From: Oscillospiraceae bacterium
GTDB lineage: Bacteria > Bacillota_A > Clostridia > Oscillospirales > CAG-272
Reading direction: 5' to 3'
Length of the DNA stretch: 64,000 nt
Assembly: GCA_015064195.1 (NCBI GenBank)
Contig: SVSO01000001.1
Span: forward strand, 1-64,000
In this document: piece by piece, positions 7,914 through 15,138 of the stretch
How the letters are laid out: each line of letters opens with the position of its first letter
How positions within the stretch are numbered: position 1 is the first letter of the stretch
Notes under the pieces: generated by a model
Seen by the model: the letters and a program-made list of their open reading frames with translations, nothing else
Database searches by the model: none
What the model was told of the DNA's origin: nothing
Program-made: the position numbers and the translations under genes

Positions 7914-8585
7914 ATGCAGTACAAAATCGTGGGAGATTCCCTCCCCGTGCTCATCTGCAGAGTTGAGCCGGGCGAGACGCTCATCACCGAACGCGGCAGC
8001 ATGAGCTGGATGACCCCCAACATGAAAATGGAGACCACAGCCGGCGGTGTCTCAAAGGCCCTCGGCAGAATGTTCGCCGGCGAAGCACTGTTCCAGAACC
8101 GCTACACATCCATGGGCGGCACCGGAGAGATCGCATTTGCGGCAAGCTTCCCCGGTTCCATCCGCGCTGTCCGCATCACGCCCGACAATCCGCTGATCGT
8201 TCAGAAAAGCGGCTTTCTCGCGGCGGAGGATAGTGTTGAGCTGTCCGTGCATCTGCAAAAGAAGCTTGGCGCAGGCTTTTTCGGCGGCGAGGGCTTCATT
8301 CTGCAGAAGCTGTCCGGCGACGGCATGGCGTTCATCGAGATCGATGGTCACGCCTGCGAATATGAGCTGGCGGACGGTCAGTCCATGATCGTCGATACGG
8401 GCTATCTGGCGGCCATGTCTGCCACCTGCTCCATGGAGATCGTCACCGTTCCCGGCATCAAAAACGCACTGTTCGGCGGCGAAGGCATCTTCAACACGGT
8501 CATCCGCGGCCCGGGCAAAATCGTCCTGCAGTCCATGCCCATCAGCGCGGTCGCAGGCAGTCTCAGCGGATTTTTCACAAAATAA
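7914..8585 (+). CDS. AIM24 / TIGR00266 family protein
   Basis: 223 aa. The sequence reads as the AIM24 family (beta-sandwich): RVEPGETLITERGSMSWM near the N-terminus, GGTGEIAFAA, LIVQKSGFLAAE, and GAGFFGGEGFILQKLSG in the middle. No catalytic function is established for bacterial members; they often lie beside small membrane or zinc-ribbon proteins, as here. The ATG at 7914 lies 6 nt past the previous stop. The local Shine-Dalgarno is weak, so translation is probably coupled. Confidence 0.87.
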   Translation: MQYKIVGDSLPVLICRVEPGETLITERGSMSWMTPNMKMETTAGGVSKALGRMFAGEALFQNRYTSMGGTGEIAFAASFPGSIRAVRITPDNPLIVQKSGFLAAEDSVELSVHLQKKLGAGFFGGEGFILQKLSGDGMAFIEIDGHACEYELADGQSMIVDTGYLAAMSATCSMEIVTVPGIKNALFGGEGIFNTVIRGPGKIVLQSMPISAVAGSLSGFFTK

Positions 8586-8624
8586 CAAAAAACTTCGCAC
8601 CCAATCAGGTGCGAAGTTTTTGTT
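8584..8624. terminator. Bidirectional terminator between AIM24 gene and MATE exporter
   Basis: Stem AACTTCGCACC / GGTGCGAAGTT, loop CAATCA, flanked by A and T runs so that it works in both directions. Confidence 0.92.
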
Positions 8625-10005
8625 ATCGCGTCACATTGCGGATCCATTTTTTACTCCGGATGCGGAGGAGCAGGAAGGGCACCTTCAGCACCTCGTCGCT
8701 CATCAGGCAGGCGTAGACCCACCAGACCGGCAGACCGACGATGTGCGCCATGACTGCGCCGAAGGGAATGGCAAATGCCCACATGGGGACGAAATCGAAC
8801 AGCATGGCCGTCACGGTGTCACCGCCGCCGCGTATTACGCCGACGATCGCCGTTGTGTTGAAGCTTTTTGCAAGGATGACCGCCATCATCACCGTGATGA
8901 TGTTGAGTGCCGACGCTTTGGTATCATCGGCCACGTTGAACAGATTCACCGCCGGATAGCGGATGACCAGCACCACGCCGCACATGATGATACCGAGGAT
9001 CACCGACAGTGCCAGCATGGTTTTTGCGTAAGGGTAGGCATTCTCCGAACGGCCCGCGCCGATCTCCTTGCCGATAACGATAAGCGTGGCGTTGGCAAAG
9101 CCGATAGCGGCCAGCAGTCCGATGCGCTCGATGATATTCGCCACCGAATAAGCGGCATAGGGCGCATCTCCCAGATTGCCGATGACCACCGAATGAAGCG
9201 TGATGCCAAGCCCCCACATGGTTTCGTTGCAGATGACCGGCAGGCTGTAGCGGATGAAATCCCGCACCAGCTGTTTTTTGATCCGCATCATCTTCGGAAT
9301 ACGCAGCTTCACCCGCTTTTCGATGAAAATCACATAGAACAGCACCATGAGCAGCTCCGCGATGCGGGAGATGAGCGTGGCAATGGCCGCGCCCTCGATG
9401 CCCAGTGCCGGCGCACCGAATTTGCCGAAGATCAGGATATAGTTGAGAACGATATTCATCACAATGGCTGTGGTGTTGGTGACGAGTGCCACCGTCACCT
9501 GCTCTGTGGAGCGCAGAACCCCGTTCAGCAGCGTGGTCATGGATGCGATGACATAGGATGCCAGCACCCAGCGAAGATACACCACACCAAGCGTTATGAC
9601 CTCCTCGCTTGGCGTGAACAGTCCCATGACCTGCGGCGTGAAAAGATAGCAGACAGCCGTAAAAATGCCGCCTACGCTGAGCGCGGCGATCATGGCGATG
9701 CCGGCGATGGCATTGATGGTGTCGGTGTCACTCTTGCCCCAATACTGAGCGATGAGCACCGATGCGCCCGATACCATGCCAAAGAGGAAAAGCGAATAGA
9801 CAAAATAGGGCTGATTCGCCAGATTCGCCGCCGAAATGACCGCCTCCGAGCGATCGTCCAGCCGCCCCAGCATGACGGTATCCATCATATTGAGAAGCAG
9901 CTGCATCACATTCTGCAGCGTCATGGGCAGTGCCAGTCCGAACACGACCCGATAGAAATTTTTATCGCGCACAAACAGCGGTGTGCGCACCTTTGCAGTA
10001 CTCAT
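8623..10005 (-). CDS. MATE family efflux transporter
   Basis: 460 aa with about twelve hydrophobic segments, the usual MATE size. The N-terminal ALPMTLQNVMQLLLNMMDTVMLG and internal FGMVSGASVLIAQYWGK and VIRGGGDT stretches are typical of the MatE domain, present twice. It would export cations, drugs or metabolites with Na+ or H+ coupling. The ATG at 10005 follows AGGAGATTTCT. Single gene with its own promoter. Substrate not predictable. Confidence 0.9.
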   Translation of the reverse strand: MSTAKVRTPLFVRDKNFYRVVFGLALPMTLQNVMQLLLNMMDTVMLGRLDDRSEAVISAANLANQPYFVYSLFLFGMVSGASVLIAQYWGKSDTDTINAIAGIAMIAALSVGGIFTAVCYLFTPQVMGLFTPSEEVITLGVVYLRWVLASYVIASMTTLLNGVLRSTEQVTVALVTNTTAIVMNIVLNYILIFGKFGAPALGIEGAAIATLISRIAELLMVLFYVIFIEKRVKLRIPKMMRIKKQLVRDFIRYSLPVICNETMWGLGITLHSVVIGNLGDAPYAAYSVANIIERIGLLAAIGFANATLIVIGKEIGAGRSENAYPYAKTMLALSVILGIIMCGVVLVIRYPAVNLFNVADDTKASALNIITVMMAVILAKSFNTTAIVGVIRGGGDTVTAMLFDFVPMWAFAIPFGAVMAHIVGLPVWWVYACLMSDEVLKVPFLLLRIRSKKWIRNVTR

Positions 10006-10037
10006 AGAAATCTCCTGAAATTTACGCGATGTAGAAA

Positions 10038-10066
10038 ATTATACCATCTTTTTGCCGATTTGTCAA
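10038..10066 (-). promoter_or_regulatory. Promoter of the MATE exporter
   Basis: Minus-strand TTGACA (10061-10066), 17-nt spacer ending TGG, TATAAT (10038-10043). Confidence 0.88.
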
Positions 10067-10076
10067 CCGGTATCGC

Positions 10077-10105
10077 TAATATTCCTTCCTGATTGCTCAT
10101 ATATT
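10077..10105 (+). promoter_or_regulatory. Possible sigma-E-type sporulation promoter
   Basis: TAATATT (10077-10083), 14-nt spacer, CATATATT (10098-10105). The Bacillus sigma-E consensus is KMATATT and CATACAMT: seven of seven and six of eight positions match. The predicted start lies ~10 nt before the AGGAGG at 10122-10127. No sigma-A promoter is evident on this strand in the interval. Confidence 0.45.
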
Positions 10106-10134
10106 GAACTGAATCCCAGACAGGAGGTTTGATT

Positions 10135-10416
10135 ATGAGATACAAACGCAGGAAATTCGATACGGTGATGCTGGCGGTGGCACTGTTCACCCTGTCCGGC
10201 GCAATTCTCGCCTACAATCTGCGCACGGTAGGCAGCGGTGAGCTTGCGGTTTCCCTATCCGAGCTTACCGACATCACAGCCAAGGACTCCCTCATCAGCG
10301 ATGCGGCAATGGCAAATCTCACGACGGAGGACAGCGTTTTCGCCGCCGCATCCCCGTCCGCACCGCCCCGCGATTACGAGATCCTCGCCCCCATCATCAC
10401 GCGGCCCCTCTCTTGA
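10135..10416 (+). CDS. Single-pass membrane mini-protein upstream of M50 protease
   Basis: 93 aa, ATG 7 nt after AGGAGG; a TTG two codons earlier is too close to the ribosome site. A basic N-terminus (RYKRRKF) precedes one transmembrane segment (residues ~12-28), then an acidic/Ser/Thr-rich outer or forespore-facing tail of about 60 residues. No family recognised. Its stop overlaps the TTG start of the site-2 protease by four bases, so the two are translationally coupled and may act together, as SpoIVFA does with SpoIVFB, although this protein is much smaller than SpoIVFA. Confidence 0.7.
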   Translation: MRYKRRKFDTVMLAVALFTLSGAILAYNLRTVGSGELAVSLSELTDITAKDSLISDAAMANLTTEDSVFAAASPSAPPRDYEILAPIITRPLS

Positions 10417-11030
10417 AGCCACGCATCCGGTTCCGCACGCCGACAGTCATCCTCGCCGGGCTTCTGATCCTGCTCGACCGGAGTCTTCTTGCACTGATGC
10501 CCTTTGCCGCCGCGCTCTGCCATGAAGCGGGGCATCTGATCGTCATGCGCCTTTTTCATGTGCCCATCCGCGAGATCGAGATCACCCTGTTCGGCGCGGA
10601 GATCCGTACACAGCCCCACACGCTCAGCACACTTGCCGCCGTCGCCGTCTATTCAGCCGGTGCGGGTGCGAATCTGCTGTGCGCCATCCTTGTGAGCCTC
10701 ATGCCGGATGCGGGACAGGCAACGCAATTCTTCGCCGCAAGCTCATTCGCGCTGGCCATCCTCAATCTGCTCCCCATCGGCTCTCTCGACGGCGGCTGTA
10801 TCCTCACCGCGCTCCTGCACCGTCTCGCACCGGCTGGCGGCAGGACGATCTTCGCGGCGATTCAGGCTGTGGCCCTGTTTTTTCTCTGGCTCGCCGCAGT
10901 CAGCCTGCTGCTCATCTGCGGCGGCAATCTGTCCCTCTATCTCTTTTGCGTGTATATGTTCTGGGAGCTGTATCTGCGCGGCCGCACAGATACAGCTCCC
11001 GAATATTTTTCCTACCGCACGCGCGTATAG
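10413..11030 (+). CDS. M50 (site-2 / SpoIVFB-like) intramembrane metalloprotease
   Basis: 205 aa, TTG start inside the preceding stop (TTGA). Zinc ligands are visible in HEAGH (near residue 35) and the second motif LLPIGSLDGG (near residue 120), the S2P arrangement. Several hydrophobic helices surround them. Such proteases cut membrane-bound substrates, in spore-formers pro-sigma-K. It lacks a CBS domain and is shorter than SpoIVFB (about 288 aa). The 3' end overlaps the convergent ArsR gene by 19 bp. Confidence 0.85.
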   Translation: MKPRIRFRTPTVILAGLLILLDRSLLALMPFAAALCHEAGHLIVMRLFHVPIREIEITLFGAEIRTQPHTLSTLAAVAVYSAGAGANLLCAILVSLMPDAGQATQFFAASSFALAILNLLPIGSLDGGCILTALLHRLAPAGGRTIFAAIQAVALFFLWLAAVSLLLICGGNLSLYLFCVYMFWELYLRGRTDTAPEYFSYRTRV

Positions 11031-11548
11031 ATCTCCTTATCCCGCGTCATAAGCCCGAGGGAGATAAAATCCCGGCGGATGGTGCAGTAATCATCGTGCC
11101 ATTCTCGGATTCGCTCACTGATTTCCTCCTCTGTCACCGTCTGCCCGACCGCGATCTCCTCCAGCATATGCCGGTACACGATCTCCCGTTTTTTCAGCTG
11201 TGACGGAATCGTCACGAGCCGGCCGTTTTTGATGAAGGACGCGATCACCTGCTGACGGTATCGCTCATCGTCGGCAAGACTGCTGCAAGGTTCCGGCAAA
11301 AGCGGAAGAATGGCCGCCGCGGTATCGGTATTCAGCGAATAAATCATGTAAAACTGCGAGCGCGAGCAATTCACCAGCCCGCAGGCTTCGAGCTTTTTTA
11401 AATGATGGCTGACCGTCCCGGGCGTAAGTCCAAGCCGGCTGGCCAGCAGCTCCACATAGCTGTCCGACTGCCGCAGCATGGTAAGAATGCGCAGACGGGA
11501 CTCATCGCCGAGACATTTGAACAGTGCGGCAGTTTCCTGTAAATTCAT
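11012..11548 (-). CDS. ArsR-type repressor with C-terminal DUF2087
   Basis: 178 aa. The ATG at 11548 is 7 nt after GAGG; an upstream in-frame GTG is only 1 nt from it. Residues ~5-80 form a winged helix (LKCLGDESRLRILTML, then LTPGTVSHHLKKL). Residues ~105-175 match the DUF2087 domain (QLKKREIVYRHML, DYCTIRRDFISLGLM). No metal-binding CxC motif is present, so it is probably not a metal sensor. It lies 2 nt downstream of its operon partner, and two matching palindromes flank the operon promoter, suggesting autorepression. Confidence 0.88.
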   Translation of the reverse strand: MNLQETAALFKCLGDESRLRILTMLRQSDSYVELLASRLGLTPGTVSHHLKKLEACGLVNCSRSQFYMIYSLNTDTAAAILPLLPEPCSSLADDERYRQQVIASFIKNGRLVTIPSQLKKREIVYRHMLEEIAVGQTVTEEEISERIREWHDDYCTIRRDFISLGLMTRDKEIYTRVR

Positions 11549-11550
11549 GC

Positions 11551-12030
11551 TCACACCTCACAGTCCATACAGCCGTGACGCTTCCACCATGTGCGCCAAT
11601 CATCGAGGATCTGCCCCACGACGCCGCAGATAAGCCGGCTTTCAAAGACACCTTCCACATCGCCGGATGCTTCCGCCGCCGCAAGTGTCTCCCTGTGCTT
11701 ATCATAAAAACAGCGCTGCACCATCGTCATCGCATGCGCCCAGATAAGAAACGTCTCGCGGTCATCGCCGTCAAGCGTCTCAAAGGGCTTGCGGTAAGCG
11801 TCAAAATAATGATTCTGACAAAAAATCATGCGCTCTCTGGTATCATAGATATGGCCGCTGTATTCCATCCGCGGGAATCCTGCGCAGTTTTCCGCAATAT
11901 TCCGTTCAATGGTCAGCGCTTTTTTCTCCATCCGCGCCTCCTTCGGCAGCTTTGCCGCATCCGCATCATACCGCTGCGAATATTCATGCGCGATTGCATA
12001 CAGCTCACGCATCGCCTGTGCTCCGTTCAT
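11551..12030 (-). CDS. Hypothetical protein co-transcribed with ArsR-DUF2087
   Basis: 159 aa, ATG 7 nt after GGGAGG; a TTG five codons earlier would overlap that ribosome site. Largely helical by composition, no signal peptide or membrane segment, with clustered aromatic residues (QNHYFDAYRKPF, DDWRTWWKRHGCMDC) and a C-terminal CMDC. I do not recognise the family. The first gene of a two-gene operon with the ArsR repressor, so it is likely the regulated output. Confidence 0.7.
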   Translation of the reverse strand: MNGAQAMRELYAIAHEYSQRYDADAAKLPKEARMEKKALTIERNIAENCAGFPRMEYSGHIYDTRERMIFCQNHYFDAYRKPFETLDGDDRETFLIWAHAMTMVQRCFYDKHRETLAAAEASGDVEGVFESRLICGVVGQILDDWRTWWKRHGCMDCEV

Positions 12031-12052
12031 AGCAATACCTCCCAATATTTAT

Positions 12053-12068
12053 TTTGATGTTCGTCAAA
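12053..12068. promoter_or_regulatory. ArsR-type operator, downstream copy
   Basis: TTTGATGTTCGTCAAA, an imperfect palindrome overlapping the predicted start of the arsR operon transcript. It differs from the copy at 12120 at two positions. Confidence 0.7.
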
Positions 12069-12083
12069 TCAGTTAACATACCT

Positions 12084-12112
12084 ATTATACACCACAAGCC
12101 GTCTTTTGTCAA
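12084..12112 (-). promoter_or_regulatory. Promoter of the hypothetical-arsR operon
   Basis: Minus-strand TTGACA (12107-12112), 17-nt spacer, TATAAT (12084-12089), bracketed by the two operators. Confidence 0.88.
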
Positions 12113-12119
12113 GATCTAT

Positions 12120-12135
12120 TTTGATATTCATCAAA
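12120..12135. promoter_or_regulatory. ArsR-type operator, upstream copy
   Basis: TTTGATATTCATCAAA, 8 nt upstream of the -35 element; same family of palindrome as 12053-12068, centre-to-centre distance 67 bp. Confidence 0.7.
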
Positions 12136-12179
12136 TTATTTTTTCGGCACGGCGTCATAAATAATATCGCCGTATCATC

Positions 12180-12208
12180 TTGCATTCTGCCGGAATCGGT
12201 GGTAAAAT
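12180..12208 (+). promoter_or_regulatory. Possible promoter of the corrinoid methyltransferase operon
   Basis: TTGCAT (12180-12185), 17-nt spacer, TAAAAT (12203-12208). The segment CCGGAAT-4 nt-GGTAAAATA at 12190-12209 recurs with a 5-nt gap at 12259-12279, giving a second possible TAAAAT closer to the gene. Which one is used cannot be decided by eye. Confidence 0.45.
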
Positions 12209-12299
12209 AGTAATAGCTAATAAATTACCAAAACAACGCAAGATTTTTCTATCTTTTCCCGGAATAAAACGGTAAAATAAAAGAGGAAAGGGTGAGTGT

Positions 12300-13442
12300 A
12301 TGCCGGAAAATGCAATACTGCAAAAATACATCAGGCACTTTTCGTCCCTGTTAGAGCTTGATTTTCATGTGTTCGATGTGAGCCTGCGGGAATTTTCGGA
12401 CTTTTCCGAAACCTTCTGCAGCCGTTGTCCCCATCCCTGCGACTACAAGACCACCCACCTCTACGGTTGTTATGAATCCGCCAGATGGGATCGGAAATAC
12501 ATCTATTACTGCCGGATGGATTACATCTTCATCGCCGTCCCCATTATGGAGGATTTCGGAATGGTCAGCGGCGGCGTGATCGCAGGCCCGATCCTGATGG
12601 GCGAGCCGGAGGATTTTCCCGAGACCCACGGACTTCCCAATCTGAGCACCGCGCAGGTGAACGATATGGCGGAGATCGTATCCGCCGTTTTCACCTCGGA
12701 CAAGCTGGAAAACACCGGAGAAAGCACCGCGCACTTCATGAATACGGTCTACAGCGAGCTGGAGCATCTGCCGGAGGGGTATCCCATCGAGCTTGAGCGG
12801 GAGCTTCAGACGGCCATCGTGAACGGTGACAGCGCGGCGGCACGAGAGTACCTGAACCGACTGCTGGGGGATATTTTCTTCCAGACCAACGGCGAGCTTG
12901 CGGTCATCAAAGCCCGCGCCGCCGATCTCTTAGTGCTGTTCGCCCATGCCGCCATCGAAGGCGGTGCAGATTCCGCGCTGATCTTTGACCTGACCGGCGG
13001 ATACCGGGACGAGCTTGAGCAGTTCGACTCGCTGGAAAAGCTGAGTCTGTGGCTGGGAAGCGTTCTCAACCGCCTCGTCAGCTATGTATTCGAGCTTGGC
13101 GACGTCAAGCATCAGGATACGCTTCACAAGATCATCCATTATATCAAGGAAAATTACGCAAACAAGATCACGCTGGATGATATTGCGGAGCAGGTATTCA
13201 TAAGCAAATACCACATCAGCCGGATCTTCAATGAAAAAATGGGCATGAGCGTCTCGGCGTTCATCAACAAGGTGCGGGTAGAGCGAAGCCGCCAGCTGCT
13301 GCGGGAAACGGATCTGCCCATCGTTACCATCGCCGGTATGACCGGCTTTGAGGATCAGAGCTACTTCACCAAGCAGTTCAAGCTTCTGTATGGCGTTTCC
13401 CCCGGAAAATTCCGGGAAGCGCAGAATCCGTCCGAGCCTTGA
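12300..13442 (+). CDS. PocR-domain AraC family regulator
   Basis: 380 aa. The N-terminal ~170 residues resemble the PocR sensory domain: a Cys-rich start (CSRCPHPCDYKTTHLYGC) followed by IAVPIMEDFGMVSGGVIAGPILMG. The last ~100 residues are an AraC DNA-binding domain (ITLDDIAEQVFISKYHISRIF, IVTIAGMTGFEDQSYF). PocR itself senses 1,2-propanediol and controls cobalamin-linked genes, and this one stands directly upstream of a corrinoid gene cluster, so it likely activates that cluster. It ends 14 nt before the corrinoid gene. Confidence 0.88.
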   Translation: MPENAILQKYIRHFSSLLELDFHVFDVSLREFSDFSETFCSRCPHPCDYKTTHLYGCYESARWDRKYIYYCRMDYIFIAVPIMEDFGMVSGGVIAGPILMGEPEDFPETHGLPNLSTAQVNDMAEIVSAVFTSDKLENTGESTAHFMNTVYSELEHLPEGYPIELERELQTAIVNGDSAAAREYLNRLLGDIFFQTNGELAVIKARAADLLVLFAHAAIEGGADSALIFDLTGGYRDELEQFDSLEKLSLWLGSVLNRLVSYVFELGDVKHQDTLHKIIHYIKENYANKITLDDIAEQVFISKYHISRIFNEKMGMSVSAFINKVRVERSRQLLRETDLPIVTIAGMTGFEDQSYFTKQFKLLYGVSPGKFREAQNPSEP

Positions 13443-13456
13443 CAAAGGAGAAAACC

Positions 13457-14095
13457 ATGGGAATTTTACAGGAAATCAGCGAATTTCTGCAGAAGGGCCG
13501 TGTGCCAAAGGTAAAAGCGCTGGTCGAACAGGCACTGGCGGATGGCATTCCGCCCGAGCAGATCTTAGATGACGGACTGCTTGGCGGCATGACCGTCATC
13601 GGCGAAAAGTTCAAGAAAAACGAGGTGTTCGTACCGGAGGTGCTGATCGCCGCCCGTGCCATGAACGTGGGCGTGGAGCTTCTCCGCCCCCATCTGAATG
13701 CAGGCGGAAGCGTCCGCGGCATCGCCGTCATCGGAACGGTCAGAGGCGACCTGCACGATATTGGCAAAAATATCGTCCGGATGATGCTGGAGGGCAAGGG
13801 ACTGACCGTCATCGATCTTGGCGTAAATGTGCCGCCGGAGGTTTTCATTGAAAAAGCCATCGAGCATTGCGCTGACATCATCTGCTGCTCCGCACTGCTG
13901 ACCACCACCATGAGCGAAATGAAGGCTGTGGTGGACAAGGCGGTCAGCGCGGGAATCCGGGAACGGGTGAAGATACTTATAGGCGGCGCGCCTATTTCCC
14001 AGAGCTTCTGCGATGGGATCGGCGCGGATTATTACACAGCAGATGCCGCCAGCTGTGCGGAGATTGCCGCAAAAATCTGCAGCGGCGTAATATAA
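13457..14095 (+). CDS. Corrinoid (B12-binding) methyl-carrier protein
   Basis: 212 aa, MtbC/MtaC-like length. The ATG lies 7 nt after AAAGGAG. An N-terminal helical cap (residues ~1-85) precedes the B12-binding Rossmann domain with the lower-ligand motif GDLHDIGKNIV (DxHxxG, His near residue 104), LGVNVPPE, SALLTTTM and ILIGGAP. The bound cobamide shuttles a methyl group between two methyltransferases. It is the only corrinoid carrier in the operon, shared by the four URO-D superfamily proteins that follow. Confidence 0.93.
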   Translation: MGILQEISEFLQKGRVPKVKALVEQALADGIPPEQILDDGLLGGMTVIGEKFKKNEVFVPEVLIAARAMNVGVELLRPHLNAGGSVRGIAVIGTVRGDLHDIGKNIVRMMLEGKGLTVIDLGVNVPPEVFIEKAIEHCADIICCSALLTTTMSEMKAVVDKAVSAGIRERVKILIGGAPISQSFCDGIGADYYTADAASCAEIAAKICSGVI

Positions 14096-14108
14096 GTGAG
14101 GTATGATT

Positions 14109-15119
14109 ATGAACATGAAACAATGGCTGGCCGGACTGATGACAGCCGAAACGAAAAAAGCGATACCCATTCTCTCGTTCCCCTGCGTACAGCTGCTGGG
14201 CGTTACCGTGGGCGAGCTGACCGCCGACAGCGAGCTTCAGGCGCGCGGCATGAAAATGATCGCCGACAGCTGTGACACGCTGGCATCCGTCAGCATGATG
14301 GATCTCTCTGTGGAAGCGGAAGCCTTCGGTGCCAATGTGCGCTTCACGGAGGACGAGGTTCCCACCGTTCTCGGCGCGCTGGTCACTACCGAGGAGGAAG
14401 CGGATGCCCTCGCCGTTCCGCCGGTCAGTGCGGGACGCTGCCCCAAGTATGTGGACGCCATCCGCAAAGCCTGCGCCGCGATCACCGACCGGCCGGTATT
14501 CGCCGGTGTCATCGGCCCGTTTTCGCTGGCCGGACGGCTGATGGATGTGAGCGAAATCATGGTGAACTGCTACGATGAGCCGGATATGGTGCATACCGTG
14601 ATGAGAAAAGCGGCAGAATTCCTGACCGCATACATTCTCGAATATAAAAAAGCGGGCGCGGCAGGCGTTGTCATGGCCGAGCCGCTGACCGGTTTACTCT
14701 CCCCCACCCTTGCCGAAGAATTTTCCGAGCCCTATGTGCGTGAGATCGTCGAAGCGGTGCAGGATGACGGATTTATCGTCATCTACCACAACTGCGGCGG
14801 CAATACACCGCTGATGACCGATTCCATTCTCCGCACCGGCGCGGCGGCTTATCACTTCGGAAACGCCGTCAGTATGCGGGAAATGCTGGAAAAATTCCCC
14901 GCCGACACGGTGGTCATGGGCAATCTCGACCCAGCCGGACAGTTAAAGAACGGCACGCCCGAATCCGTCCGCGCCGAGACTCTGCGCATCCTGGGCGAAT
15001 GCTGCTCCTTCCCGAATTTCGTCATTTCCTCCGGCTGTGACATCCCCCCCGCCGCCAACTGGGACAACATCCGCGCATTTTTCGACGCTGTGCGCGAATT
15101 TTACACCCAATCCCGCTGA
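14109..15119 (+). CDS. Methylcobamide methyltransferase, MtbA / URO-D family
   Basis: 336 aa, ATG 7 nt after GTGAGG; an ATG two codons earlier is only 1 nt from it. A URO-D-like TIM barrel with the MtbA zinc ligands H-x-C in YHNCGG (near residue 226) and a later Cys in SSGCDIPP (near residue 308). MtbA proteins move methyl groups between a methylated corrinoid protein and a thiol; in a non-methanogen the acceptor may be tetrahydrofolate or another thiol. It directly follows the corrinoid carrier. Confidence 0.87.
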   Translation: MNMKQWLAGLMTAETKKAIPILSFPCVQLLGVTVGELTADSELQARGMKMIADSCDTLASVSMMDLSVEAEAFGANVRFTEDEVPTVLGALVTTEEEADALAVPPVSAGRCPKYVDAIRKACAAITDRPVFAGVIGPFSLAGRLMDVSEIMVNCYDEPDMVHTVMRKAAEFLTAYILEYKKAGAAGVVMAEPLTGLLSPTLAEEFSEPYVREIVEAVQDDGFIVIYHNCGGNTPLMTDSILRTGAAAYHFGNAVSMREMLEKFPADTVVMGNLDPAGQLKNGTPESVRAETLRILGECCSFPNFVISSGCDIPPAANWDNIRAFFDAVREFYTQSR

Positions 15120-15138
15120 ACTGTGAAAGGATACGCAT

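Noticed and set aside
8620..10092. 490-codon plus-strand frame opposite the MATE gene
   Set aside because: His/Asp/Arg-rich translation without hydrophobic core, typical of an antisense shadow; the MATE protein on the other strand is full length.
12300..13442. PocR-AraC protein considered as a nitrogen or propanediol regulator with pdu genes
   Set aside because: No pdu or eut genes are present; the downstream genes are corrinoid methyltransferase genes, so control of those is more likely.
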